This document shows, in pieces, positions 41,477 to 53,319 of a stretch of 64,000 nucleotides of DNA; the stretch's first letter is position 1, and every line of letters begins with the position of its first letter. Location of the stretch: assembly GCF_023343835.1 (NCBI RefSeq), contig NC_064447.1, positions 2,976,001 through 3,040,000 on the forward strand. Direction: 5' to 3'. The notes under the pieces are model-generated. The model ran no database searches. It was not told the origin of the DNA and saw only the letters and a list, made by a program, of their open reading frames with translations. This stretch comes from Lagopus muta (lineage: Eukaryota; Chordata; Aves; Galliformes; Phasianidae). Both the position numbers and the translations under genes were made by a program.

Positions 41477-41999
41477 CTACCTTGTGCTTCTGAAGCAAAC
41501 ATTTGTGTTCCAAAAATATACAGTGTACACATTCTGTAGCTATAGATACAAACATTTACAAAGAGATGGACAGGCTGGAGTGGATTTGCGTGAAAAACTG
41601 TATGGCTTTCCATCTGGTCCTACCGCCCAGAGCACGACTGTGCTGCTCTCAGTGTGCCTAACAGACAGGGGCTACTGACAAACACCCCACTGAGAGATGT
41701 ACTGAGCACGGTGCTTGTATCAAATACAAAAGGGTCGCCGCATGCTCCAGAGGGTTCAACTTGCTTGCCTTTTTCCACTCCCTCCCTTCATCCATGTGGT
41801 GCTCTCATATCCTCAGCCCACATTCAGAGTAACTGCTATCCTCCCCCTGGAGTCTTCTCTGCTCCCAGAGGTGGAGCCCTCCTGCAGGCACTGCCCAGCT
41901 TCCCAACGAAGAGGAAAACTTGGCTCTGGAGACGGTTGCTTTTCTCTGCAAGGCTTCCTCAGACCAAGGGAAGCCGTCACCTTCTGCAGTCTGAGCACG

Positions 42000-44900
42000 T
42001 TAGCGGATAGGCCTGTAGGGGAATGTCATTCCTGGTATGAATGTTTGTACAGGGTGAGCTGGGAGTGCAGGGTGAGCTGGGAGAGCGGGGTGAGCACTGT
42101 GTGCAGGGTAACCCAGAGGGGGGGTGTGGATGTGAGGATAGAATCCTGGAGGCAGAGCGCTGTGGGCCGGTTGCTGTACAGGTCCTGAGATGACCAGCTG
42201 CAAAAGGCTGCAGAGAGAAGTGCAGACAGTTGTGTTACTTTGAGAAGGCAAACTAGCTGAAAGCAAGCTCATTTTCACTTTGTGAGCACTCTTCAAGTGG
42301 ATACTGCTTTCTGCTGAAAGTGTCTTATTAAAAAACACTGCTGTGAGCAGAAATGATGTCATTTCCACTAAAGGCAACAGTGCTGCTTTTGAGTATTATT
42401 CCTTTTTCTGTAATCCTCACAGGTTAACAAGACAGGGAACACCAAGCTGGGTGCAGCTTCCCACAGCATGGGCACCACCAGGCTTTTGCAAGGGGAGATT
42501 CTACCTCTGAGCATGTTCAGCTACTACTGAGAAAAGATCAGAGGTTTGCTAAGGGTGAGAGGTGAGAAACAAAGTACAGTTAAGCTCTGGTTTGGTTGAA
42601 ACCATGGGGGAGTTAGGAGAATGGGATAAGTTCGGGATAGGTTCCACACTGTCATTTTGTTCTCCCTTCTGTTTAATGCAGGTTGGGTAAAAACATCTCT
42701 ACAGAGGGAGTCACGGAACTCTCCTCAAGCATCCAGCTTGCAGGGGAAAAACAACCATCACCCTTAACCTGATACTAAGCTGCGTCTGAACAAAGGCCAG
42801 CTTCCAGACAGCAAGTACAAATTTTTAAAGGAGGTTTTGTCTCAACAGCTCTCAAGTATGTGTCTCAGGTACTTGAGACACGGGTGCAGGAAGGTCTCTT
42901 ACTTGTTGTGTGGTAGCCTGGAGCACACGGTTCTCAAGTCATCTGAAAGAGAACAGAGTACAGATCAACAAGGGTCAAGCAGAAACGAGAGCAACTTTCT
43001 TTGTAAGGTCAGGTTACTGGAAAAGCTCCACAGATCCACAATCCCATTCTCAAAACAGTAAGATATTTGTAAGAGAGAAAATGTTTCTCTATTTCTTCAG
43101 TTCTTGCCTTAGCTTTTTCTGCTTCACGCTTCATTCTGTGTTCTACTTTGAACCTTCACTACCACTCAGGAAACAATTTCACCTGAAGGCAGCCCAAGCC
43201 TTAGCACAGCACACACAGCAGGCCTGACACAGCTCTGCCCAGCTCCTGCCACCAGGAACCTGCAGCCAAGGGAGATGGCAGGTCCCAGCTCACTGTGCTT
43301 ACAGCCAGCCCTGCCTCTACCCTATAAATACGAGATGCTGCTGACCTCCCAGGATAACAGAAGAGCTCAAGCATTTGAAAACAGTTCAGGCAAGATGACG
43401 TTCAGACATACAGTGCCAAGAACTGGGAATCTGAATGATCTGACCACAGGAACACATCTATCAATAAGTAACTAAGACAGCTAATACAAGGTGTGACTGC
43501 TCCGTGAATACAGTGCTTACAATGTCAAATGCATTGAGTCAAAGGGCAGGAAAAGGACTGGTTTTCAAAACAGGAAAGACAGACAAAAGCCACACTAACA
43601 GGCTTCTTCAATAACTTCGACTTAAAATGCACAGACTGTAATACTGTGTCATTGAAGAACTGAAGGCCCAGAAGTTCCAGATAAACTGTCTTAATTTGCT
43701 TTTCTCATCCCTTGTTTAACACATGAACCTCATGGCAATCTACTTCACAGTCTCTCCTCCAGCAAGTAAACTTAGAGAAGACAAACTGAAAAACAACTCA
43801 AGAGTGCTTTTTAACTAGGTACAAGTAATCCCTGGCCCCAGACTGCGTGGGGAAGTACACAGCTTTCCTGGAAAGCAATTATACAGTCAGGATCAAGCTC
43901 TGCCCACGCTCTCAGCTAAAGTAAGCCTCACAGATGCAGAGTCAATACTGTGCCTCATCCTCTGGTGAAGGAGCAACCTTTGACTGACATTCAGCTGCAT
44001 GCTCATCAGCACTGCATGGCTTCCCATCAGTTTAGGATTTCAGATCAGGCTTATGCTGCTCTGCAAAACCTCTTTATTTAAACTGCAGAAGTTTCAGTGA
44101 CTCATGAGGTTACCACCATAAGAAATGGTTTCAATACTTTCTTCCTACTGTAAACACCACGACGTACAAGTGACCCCTGAGCCAGTCAGAAGGCAGCCCA
44201 GACTGCTCTCATGAGAAACACAGGAAGAACTGCAGGCTGGAGTCTCTGCTGGAGAACTAGGCCAAGCAAGGCAACTCTGGGCTCCCTCTGGCTCCTGGTC
44301 ATCACTTTCTGCATTTTACAGCAAGTTTACAAAGCTGGTGGAAAAATAAATTAAGCTTTTAGTGTGCCAATTGGGACAAGTGCTGCGGTTTCACATGACA
44401 CATCTGCCCTCCGCTCTCAAAAGCTGGCCCCAGAATTATTTTTCAAAGCAGGGAGAGTTCAGAGGGGGGCCAAGACCCAAGCAAAGAGCCTTAGCAGGAT
44501 AAGGTCACGGCCCTCTCATGAAATGGAGGAAAAGAAGCCAAAGCCAGGTTCCTTGGCAGCCCCACTGACCACTTACCTCGGGTGCAGAGGAGCGCTCCTG
44601 ATGCCATGGCCACTTGCAAAGCCTGAGCCAGTCTGTCCAGAGCCAGTTCAATCTCTTTGGATGCATTGAGAGGATTGAGTTCATCAGACAGCCTGTTGAT
44701 TTCCTCCACGAGTGGAACCACATGATCAAAGGGTATCAGCCCCAGGCGCCCGTAAAGGTTCTTCTCTGTTAAGTGTCCCTGAAGCATCATAAGAACCTGC
44801 AGGACGCTCAGATGCAGTTTTGAATACAGTTGATGGCAATCTCCATCATCTCCTTCAGCCGAGTCCTTGGCAATCTTGCTGGTGGGGTGTCCATTGGAGA

Positions 44901-47821
44901 GAGAGGCTTTCTTCTTCCTTTTGTAAGCCAGGGGGGCCTTCACACACCAACGGATCAGCCCCGTCAGCGGGGTGAGCTCTAAAAACCCTATGGGCAGGTT
45001 GGCTGCAATAGGAGTGTTCAGAAAGGTGATGAGGATCAAGCGGGGGTCTTCAAAGATCCAGGAAACAATCAACTCGAGCAGGTCTGAAGGAGGGATGAGG
45101 TCATCTGAAGAAAGGGAAGACGTGGCTCAGTGAGCAGGACAGGACAGCACTCCAATTCTCTCACACATACACACTTTCTGCACTGTCACTACTGCGATTT
45201 CAGAGCCTCCCCAAGTCTGCCATTTTTTCGTGAAGCAATTTTGCCCCTGGGTGACACAACCATCACCTCCTGTTAACCTCAGCTTTTGTTCTGAAAGCAC
45301 CACATCAACTTTTAACCCTTTCCTCAGCAAAGCTCTTTTTTGTTATTTTCTTTCCAGGCACGCTGCCTTTTGTGTACCCAAATCTTGTCCCCAGAACACA
45401 GGAGGCTGCCCAGTCACAGGGCAGTCATTGAAAAACAAGATTTCCTTCCCTGTAGCATCAGCAACATCTCAAATCAAGAAATTAAGTAACAATAATAGTA
45501 AATAAGAAATTCCTACAACTCGTGCTATTTTTTTTCTGACATTTTTAAAGTTGGATGAGATTTCACATGGTTGCACAAAATTTATATAAAATACTGAGGG
45601 AAAGTATGCTACAAGCTCTACTTCTAAAAGCCTGCATCTCTCTCTCATCAACATCAAGCTACTGAGAAGAGTGAGCAAAACACTTCCTTTATCCATACCA
45701 AATAGCATTTACTTTTTTCCTAACGCCACGCAGCACTGGCATTTAGCACATGGTTGTGTGTTGGCCTATCACAAGTTGTCTCACTGGGTAAAAATAAAAC
45801 AATCTTCTTTTAGGCACATGCATGTTTCTAGTCTCTGAGCAACACCGACACGAGTCAGGATGTATCAATACGAGGTGATGCACACACAGGAGGTAGGTAC
45901 ACTGTTAACTGCATTTCATATCACTGCTCAAGAGCTTGTGAACATCCAGAACTTGAATTTTCTCCATTTTTGAAAGGAATTTGACTGGCAAACAGACCTG
46001 AGTCTATCTGCTGGCTAGCAGACACAACAGGGAAGAAAAACTGCCCAGCCCAAGTAGAAGTGCCCTCATTTCTAATGCTGCTCAATCAAAGAGGTCCCTT
46101 TGTCCTTTGCCCACTATCAGGTGTTACCTGGCTGCTTCTCTGTTACAGACTCTCCCTTCAGTTACTCCTTACTTTCTTCCTCACCCCAGCAACACTTGAG
46201 GTCACAACTCTGAGCTGCTGCCAGCAATAGTTCCATTGTTACAAGCATCTTAAGAATTTCTACAGTTAACTGCTTGCAACAGTTAATTTGTGTTGCTTTA
46301 CACCATACCTCTTGCTCTGTAAGACACAGCCAGGAAATATTTACCTGAGGAGAGGTCATAGAGAGCTGTGACCGCTGTGATGAACTGGCAGCAGAAGCGA
46401 GGACTGGCACTGAATACCTGCTTCAGGGTTTGGATGGACCCTGGCACCAAGTTGCAGTAGTCATCAACCAAGGCTCGGGCCAATCTCACACAGAACACCG
46501 CTGGAGTTCGCTGCAGGGATGGAAGGCAGCACACCATGAGAAGCAGCTTAAAACAAATCACAGAAAGTTCTATAGAGCTGGCTTTCAGTTCACTCTGCCC
46601 AGACACTCCCTGCTCAGAAGCTTTGCTTCTGAGGTTCACAGGTTCAACACCTGTGTTTCCACTTTCCCAAAATCAAAGTGCATATAAATGACCCATTCAT
46701 AGAGAGAAGTAAAATCTTAACGTGGAAAAGCTCTGTGCAACCCCCACATTGTCTAAGAGCTGCGTTCTTTAAAAATAATCTACTGACTCTTCTGCTGCCC
46801 AGGATACGTCCCTTCCTCTAACAAAGCTCAACAGATGGAACATTGTACACAGATTAGCAAAAGCTCTGCCCTGTGTTGGAGTACAGGATGGATGTGAGCA
46901 CAGAGGGTGGTGAGGCACTGGCACAGGTTGCCCAAGGAGGCTGTGGATGCCCCATCCCTGCAGGCATTCAAGGCCAGGCTGGATGTGGCTCTGGGCAGCC
47001 TGGGCTGCTGGTTGGCGACCTGCACACAGAGGGTTGGAACTGGATGAGCATTGTGCTCCTTTGCAACCCAGGCCATTCTGTGATTCTACGTGAGCACAGA
47101 GTGACACATCACAGTGTGACAGAAGCTGCAACAGCCGCCCGTCAGTTAAAACCACCATGGAAGAGGAGTTGCCTGCAAGCAGCTGTGACCAACCATGAGG
47201 TGGCACCCACTGCAGCACGGCCCTTTGCTCCTTCCCACGGTGATTCGTTCAGCCATAAATCACACCTGCAGCCAGAAGGCAGCACACTCCAGCACAGGCA
47301 CTCTGCACACAGCCACCGCCATGGAAACCAGCTTTCCCAGTAAAGCCATCCTGTTGTCATCCGCTTTGTTCCCTTGAGGGCTGAAGAGCGATGAGAAAAT
47401 GATCTGCCGAACCGAATCCTTGGTTTGCTCTTGGAAATAATTGCACATGATCTCAAGGAGCTGAAGTTCCTGAAGCGAAGTCAATCTCTGGAAGGAAACA
47501 GAAGCAAAACAGCGAATCGCACTGGGGATTCATGAGAAAAAGAGGGCCGGCCGGGCGTTCACAGCTCGGTGTTCGCCAACACCACACCAAACCCCGCATC
47601 CCCTCAGGCCTCGCGGGGTCGGGCCGCACCTTGGGCGGAGCACCGCGTTCCTTGGGGACCTGGAAGAGGAATTCTTCCAGCAGCTCAGCCGGGCCTTTAT
47701 CCACCAGAGGCAGCGGAGCGCTCTGCAGCTGGCTGCTGAAGTAGATATCGAGGTGATACAACACCTCCTTAGCGGCGCTCAGCGCGTCCCGCCGGAGCAA
47801 CGAGTGCCGGATGTCACTCAT
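42000..47821 (-). CDS. INTS15: INTS15 (C7orf26), Integrator complex subunit 15
   Basis: This is a nuclear protein that in human cells joins the Integrator complex (with the INTS10/13/14 module), which handles snRNA 3' processing and transcription attenuation. Coding exons in order: 47821-47630, 47487-47266, 46510-46345, 45104-44577, 42942-42903 and 42207-42000. They give 451 residues, close to the human length. The start MSDIRHSLLRRDALSAAKEV has good context (gaaccATGA). The exons encode LEIMCNYFQEQTKDSVRQII, GSIQTLKQVFSASPRFCCQF, NLPIGFLELTPLTGLIRWCV and LNASKEIELALDRLAQALQV. The C-terminus is rich in Pro, Ala and His (PAHPALPAHPALPAHP) and ends TFPYRPIR. All introns are GT-AG. No enzymatic motif is seen. 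Confidence 0.96.
42943..44576 (-). other. INTS15: INTS15 intron before the 40-nt exon
   Basis: This 1.6 kb intron lies between the large 528-nt exon and the very small exon at 42903-42942. No coding or repeat content was recognised. Confidence 0.7.
45105..46344 (-). other. INTS15: INTS15 intron, 1.2 kb
   Basis: AT-richer intron with gtaaat donor and ttcttcag acceptor. No gene, RNA or clear mobile element is seen. Confidence 0.7.
46868..47096 (+). repeat. CR1 LINE 3' end, sense orientation
   Basis: The sequence reads ggcacaggttgcccaaggag, then cattcaaggccaggctggat, gggttggaactggatgagc and ccattctgtgattctac. This is the canonical CR1 3' UTR with its terminal octamer-like repeat. It is inserted opposite to the gene in an INTS15 intron. 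Confidence 0.88.
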
Positions 47822-48120
47822 GGTTCTCTCCCCTCTCCCGGCTCTGCGCGGCCTTCTCGCCAATGCGCATGCGCGCAACCGTGGGGGAGCTACGGAAGCT
47901 CGCAGGGTCCAAAAGAGGTCGAAGGCGTTCAGCGCGCCCCTCGCTGTGCAGCACTCTCTGTTGGTGGGGCTGCGCGCTGCACCCTCATGCTGTGGGTGGC
48001 GAGTGTCACTCACTGTGCTGTTTTGGCCACTGTTCCCTGTCCCCAGGGCCCCCCCCGCGGCCTACAGGCCGCGGGGGGGGCCCTGGGGACAGGGAACCGT
48101 GGCAGAAACCCGAGTGCATG
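47450..48120 (-). promoter_or_regulatory. INTS15: INTS15 CpG-island promoter with NRF1 site
   Basis: CpG-rich sequence surrounds the first coding exon. A perfect palindromic NRF1 motif TGCGCATGCGC lies at 47864-47874, 43 bases upstream of the start codon. Next to it the plus strand reads gccaatgcgc, a CCAAT sequence. No TATA box is seen. Confidence 0.78.
48032..48097. repeat. Perfect 32-bp inverted repeat with 2-nt loop
   Basis: The left arm is 48032-48063, the loop is AC at 48064-48065, and the right arm is 48066-48097. All 32 pairs match, including eight C's against eight G's. Beyond the arms, weaker symmetry continues for about a dozen bases with mismatches (ccacc-type matches flanked by changes). 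It lies about 210 bases upstream of the INTS15 start codon. Confidence 0.9.
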
Positions 48121-48392
48121 CCCCATCCCACCGCACAGAGCACCAAGTTGAAACCACCAAGGTGCATAAAACAACCCCCAGCGGGCTGCAAGTGGTCATT
48201 TCCCCTATGTTGTCCACCTGGGGTGCACTGCAATCCGGTGCTCTCAGTGTTTCACAGCTGCTGGCACTGATTGAAAGAGGTATCTATTTTTTCACTCAAC
48301 AGACCTTTGTTTCCATGAAAAAACACCATATGGAGCCCAAGGCCTTGCACGCTTGTTGGCTGGGCTGTTGGCAAAGCCAGCATGGCCCTCCC

Positions 48393-48501
48393 TATAAATA
48401 CAGGTGTCACACCTCCTTCCCCTTCCAGTGACCAGGGGACGGCTCCACAGGTACGTCACACTCCTGAGGATCTCCCTGCAAAGCCATTTTCTGCAGCTCA
48501 G
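48393..48501 (+). promoter_or_regulatory. DNASE1: Candidate DNASE1 TATA promoter and non-coding exon 1
   Basis: TATAAATA at 48393-48400 is followed about 25-30 bases later by a plausible start site. A short leader then ends at a donor, CCACAG then GTACGT, at 48450/48451. A second donor, CTCAG then GTGAGT, is at 48501/48502. The ATG exon of DNASE1 opens right after an acceptor (gcatgcag, 49604), so a non-coding exon is expected. The link is inferred. Confidence 0.5.
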
Positions 48502-49604
48502 GTGAGTTTTGCTTTGTGCAAAGGCTGCAGCTCACGGGCATCGCCTGAGCATCTGTGTGCATGCATACATCCACAGGTGCCTCACCCGTGGGGGCATTGC
48601 CATATCATAGCATTACCAGGAATTGGAGCATTAGAAACTTCAGCATTTGCCATTGTAGCAAGGAGGGAAAAATGGGAAAACTGAGTGTTTTTATCAGACT
48701 GGTTGCTCCGACCACTAAAACAAGCCTGGGGGGCCACAAAGCTGGGGTTGTTTCCCAGTCCTACCAGCAGATCCCGTTGCTGCTCCAGGTGCTCAAGGCA
48801 CACAGGCTTGGCCACAGTTCAGATCTGATCGTGTTGGAAGGACGTAGTGAAACATTACCCTGACTGCCTTTCCTGTGGATGGGGGCTGCTGTGTGGCGTT
48901 GGAGCAGGTCCTATAGTGCTCTCCTGGGTGCAGACAGGGCAGGAGCAGTGTGGCTGACATGGTAGCCCCAGGTGCAGAGAGATGTCAGGGGGCAGATGGC
49001 CCTTGCCCCCTCCAGGGAAGGATGCTGCTGGCATGCAGGAGTGCTGGGGGTATGCATCCCTCACTCTGCTCCAGCACGGGCTGCTATAGGATCTTTTGGA
49101 TACCTGGACACACCTGAGGAGCAATGAGAGAGGCACAAACTGAGATGCCCCCTTCCAGGTGGGTCATGGAGAGCAGGCGAGCTCATGAGCACCTGCGTGG
49201 CAGTGGCTGTGTCCATGCATAGCTCAGTGACCTAAAGATCTGCAGCACAGCACAGGGAAGCAGCTCTAAAGGAGGTCCTTCCAGCACATAAAATGCCCAG
49301 AAAAGCCTTGATCTGCACCTGTGCTCAGGGCCGAGGAGGGCTCCAGCTGGGCCAACACCTCCTGCTCCCACAGCACTTGTCACCAGGCCCAGAGAGGTGT
49401 CTGTGAGTGAAGGAGCAGCTGCTCTGAGTCACCTGGAATGGCATTTGTTCCTGTGCCAGAGTTATCAGCTCAGGCTCTGCAGGAGGTCTGGGCTGCCTGC
49501 AGGAGGATGGGCAGCACTGGGACAGCAGGATGGGGCCCCATATGAGGCAGGGACAAGGTCTCATTCCCCTGGTCTGCAGATCATCCCTGCTCCTTTGCAT
49601 GCAG
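48502..49604 (+). other. DNASE1: DNASE1 5' intron region
   Basis: No coding exon is recognised. It runs from the presumed leader exon to the acceptor before the DNASE1 start codon. Confidence 0.5.
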
Positions 49605-49605
49605 G

Positions 49606-52283
49606 ATGGCAGCCCCAAAGCTGGTGCTGGAGCTGCTGACTGCGGCACTGCTGCTGCGTGCAGCCGCCACGCTGAGGATCAGTGCCTTCAACATCAAGAC
49701 GTTTGGAGACAGCAAGATGTCCAACCAGACGATTGCAGACTTCATTGTCTCTGTGAGTGCTGGGGGAGAGGAGCAGCACTGGCTGTGCCCTGTTCCTGGG
49801 ATGTATTTGGCTTGGGGCAGCCAGGCACTTGTCCGTCTGTGTGAGCATACATTCATGCATGCATCCACGCCTCCATCCATCTGTGCCTCTATCCATGCAT
49901 TTTCCACGTCTCCACCTACCCTCCTACCTGCTGCCCTCCAATCCCCATCTCCAGCCCAGGCTGTCTCCATTCTCACTGGCCTCTGCCTAAGGACAGGAAC
50001 TGCTCGATGCCACCCAGGCACCTCATAGCAGCTTATGACTAAGATGCTGCTGGCATGATGGATGCTAGAGAGATGGTGTTGGAGGCCCCTGTGTCCCTCT
50101 ATGGACCTCCAAGCCAGGTGGATCCTTCTCAGGGCTCTCTGTTCCCCAATGGCACCACATGAGCAGCTCCCAGCCATGGGTGAGCAGCTCCCAGCTTGTT
50201 CCTGCAGATCCTGCTGGAGTACGACATCACCTTGGTGCAGGAAGTGAGGGATTCTGACCTGAGCTCGGTGAATAAGCTGATGTCCCAGCTCAACAGGTGA
50301 CCCTGATGGCACTGGGTGCCGGGTGCCAGCAAATGGGTGCTGGGGCAGAGCCTGGGCAGCATCTTGCTGCACTGCAACACCTCCAGCATGGCCAGAGAGG
50401 TCCTCCCTCACTGTCTCCACGTTTTCCTCCCAGCGCATCATCGTACCCCTACAGCTTTTTGAGCAGCATCCCCCTGGGTCGGAACAGCTACAAGGAGCAG
50501 TACGTCTTTATCTACAGGTAAGGGATGCCACCAGTGTCCCCCTGCCAACTGCTGTCCCATCCTGGAGGGAGCTGCACCTTCCCACTCTCCTCCTTCAGGT
50601 CAGACATTGTCTCTGTGCTGGAAAGCTACTACTATGACGATGGCTGCGAGTCCTGCGGGACAGACATCTTCAGCAGGGAGCCCTTCATTGTGAAGTTCTC
50701 CTCTCCCACCACACGTGAGCAGAGCTGCCACATGGTGGCTGTGTCACTGTTCCCACTGACACTGCTGCCCCCAGCCCCACCAGCCCGACTGCTGGCCTAG
50801 GGGGCTGCCTGAACCCATCATAGGGTCCCCACTGTGGTCACTCATGGCTGCAGGGGCTTCTCCCATCTGAAGGTGCCCCAGGGTTTTCCCACATTGTCCC
50901 ATCTTCCATCACCTCACAGCTTCCATCACGGGGCGCTTTCACACACTCCCATCTCTCCTCCACCTCCTGCCTCCTTCCCAAAACCACGAGAGCTTGGGAA
51001 AAAGGAGAGCAACAGAGCTCATAGGCTGCCCTGGCTCCATGCCCGGGGGCTGACGGCTGTGTCCTTGTCAGAGGTGGACGAATTTGTCATCGTGCCCCTG
51101 CACGCAGAGCCCAGCAATGCCCCAGCTGAGATCGACGCGCTTGCTGACGTCTACACGGATGTCATTGACAAGTGGGCAACCAATGTAAGTGGCACTGAGA
51201 TGTCCCTGCTCCTTCCCTGGGACGCAGGAGGGCTGTAGCACATCCCAGCAGCCATCCATAGATGGATGCATCTCATGGAAGACCTTGTGTGCCTGTCAGA
51301 GCGGGTGCCACCCCACAGTGTGTGGGCATAGAGATGGCATAGAGCTGCAGGCTGGCTCCAATGCCCTCTCTGCCACAGAGAGCTGGATGGGTCCTGCTGC
51401 CCTGTGTGAGTCTGAGGAGCCATTGCTGTCCTGTAATGTCCGTTCCTAGCCTATAGGCATGGCTGAAAGGCTCTGGAGGGCTGCCCACGCCAGATATATG
51501 GCCACAAAACCCCACTGACTCTTGGGGCAACCCGAGATCAGGGCTCACTGCTGGGCATTGGACCCGTGCGCAGCCATGCTGTGGGCACCAGGGCCATGAG
51601 CCAGGCTCAGCGCAGTGCTGCCCTGCAGAACATCTTCTTCATGGGTGACTTCAATGCTGACTGCTCCTACGTGACCGCGGAGCAGTGGCCCTCCATCCGC
51701 CTGCGCTCCCTGAGCTCCTGCGAGTGGCTCATCCCCGACAGCGCCGACACCACCGTCACCAGCACCGACTGCGCCTACGACCGGTGGGTGGCACAACAGT
51801 GGGCACGGGGACTGCCGTGGGGGGAGCAGCAGGTGCTGACCCCCCCATTGCCCTGACAGCATCGTTGCTTGTGGCTCTGAGCTGCGCCAAGCGGTTGAGG
51901 ATGGCTCTGCTAAAGTCAACAACTTCGAGGAGACTTTCCGTATCCAGAACAAGGATGTGAGTGAAGGGGCAGGGGCTGGGTGATGGCAGGGGCCTGCTGA
52001 GGGGCTGATGGTTTCACCTGGTGCTGTGTTAATCCAATCCACAAAGCCTCTGTGAGTATGCACAGGCATCCAAAAGTGGCCCTGCTGCAACCTGTGCACC
52101 ACTGCAAAGCAACATTTGGGGTCTGGTCTGCATTTGGGGCTGGAGTAGAACCTTTGTGCCCCAGCTGGACGCAGCAAGGAGACCAGACCTGGGCAAGCAA
52201 AGCCACCCCTCTGCTTTCCCTGCACTCAGGCTTTGGCCATCAGTGACCATTTCCCAGTGGAGGTGACGCTGAAGGCCCGCTGA
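49606..52283 (+). CDS. DNASE1: DNASE1, secreted deoxyribonuclease I
   Basis: This is a secreted Ca/Mg-dependent endonuclease of extracellular and dietary DNA. There are eight coding exons: 49606-49752, 50208-50296, 50434-50517, 50599-50714, 51072-51184, 51629-51783, 51860-51956 and 52230-52283, encoding 284 residues. The signal peptide (VLELLTAALLLRAAA) precedes mature LRISAFNI. In bovine mature numbering the catalytic and binding residues are present: E39 (QEVRD), E78 (SYKE), H134 (PLHAEP), D168 (GDFNADCSYV), D212 (CAYDR) and H252 (SDHFP). The DNase I-type small disulfide loop CESC (101-104) is present, which distinguishes it from its neighbour. There is one N-glycosylation sequon, NQT. Residues 65 and 67 are Phe and Ser instead of the Tyr and Val that contact actin in mammals. 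Confidence 0.93.
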
Positions 52284-52425
52284 GACCTGCGCCAACAGCC
52301 AGCGGCGAGGAGTCCACGCGCCACCAGCTCCAACAAAGCTCTGTGACCGTTTGATTTGCTGCGTGCTGCCTTTGCAAGGAGCCAGCCCTCAGGGGTCCTT
52401 CCATTGTGGGATGCCCTCAGCTTGC

Positions 52426-52431
52426 ATTAAA
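52426..52431 (+). terminator. DNASE1: Poly(A) signal ATTAAA of DNASE1
   Basis: ATTAAA 143 bases after the stop codon, followed by TG-rich sequence. It is the nearest hexamer variant to the gene end. Confidence 0.65.
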
Positions 52432-52539
52432 ATGATGTCATGTGCAGCCCTTGTGCTCTGGAGACAGACTCAGGCTCAGTTGGTGGCAGGGTGCTGCTCC
52501 CACACGAGTGCCATCAGTGAGCTCACATCCCCATGATCA

Positions 52540-52690
52540 CACACCCCATAAGCACCATCCTGTGTGCGTGCTGTGCACCCCCACCTGCCCACTGATGCAC
52601 ACACTCCCTCTCACACACACTCCTCCATATGCACATTATCCCATGTGCACACAAACACACTCCCTTGCACACATCCTGCCCTGCAAACCC
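52540..52690 (+). repeat. CA-rich imperfect simple repeat
   Basis: Irregular runs of cacacac and ctcacac, with interspersed ccc and tgcacac, downstream of DNASE1. It is low complexity with no coding value. Confidence 0.6.
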
Positions 52691-53194
52691 CACCATCTCC
52701 TGTGTGTCCCAGAGCAGCTCCATGCATGTGCCTTCGCTCCTATCCTATAGGACTCATTTCCACTTTTCTATGCCACATTTTGGGGACACACCTAAGGGCA
52801 TGAGGGTGCTCAGCAAAGGAACACCCCTAGGGAACAACCATGTGGTCGGCAGGATGCTCAGAGTGCTCACCCATTTGCCTCCACCTCCCGTCCAAAGCTC
52901 AGCAACCCCCTCCCGTGTGGCATCCCTGTCATGGAGCCAAGATGAGAACATCAGGCCCTGTAGGTGGGAAGGGCAGCTCCTATCTGAGCAAGTAAGAAAG
53001 CAGGCTGCTGGGAAAGGCCTGGGAGGGTTCAGGCAGGACCTGTCACTCTTGCTGAGTCGCGTGACGCAAGCAGCTTTTCCTACATCATGGGGCCACATCC
53101 TGCTGGAGCCCTCCTGGCTGCAGGGTGTCTGATGGGTGCTGCTGATGATGGTGGCAGGTGGTGGAGGATGTGAGTCAGCTCCCACTCAGTGGTG

Positions 53195-53319
53195 CGGTGC
53201 CTTCCCGGGGGTTTCAGTGCTTTCTCAGAGTTTCAGTGCCTTCCCAGGTGTTTTGGTACCTTCCCAGGGTTTCAGTGCTTCCCCAGGGGTTTCAGTGCCT
53301 TCCTGGGGGTTTCGGTACC
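53195..53319 (+). repeat. Minisatellite, about six 18-21 bp units
   Basis: The tandem unit is close to cagtgccttcccagggttt. Successive copies vary at a few positions (gtgctttctcag, gtaccttcccag, gtgcttccccag). It lies in the gap between the two DNase genes. Confidence 0.8.

Noticed and set aside
48001-48020. Upstream near-copy of the INTS15 start (gtgagtgac versus atgagtgac)
   Set aside because: Nine similar bases followed by unrelated sequence, and a GTG instead of ATG. Most likely chance.
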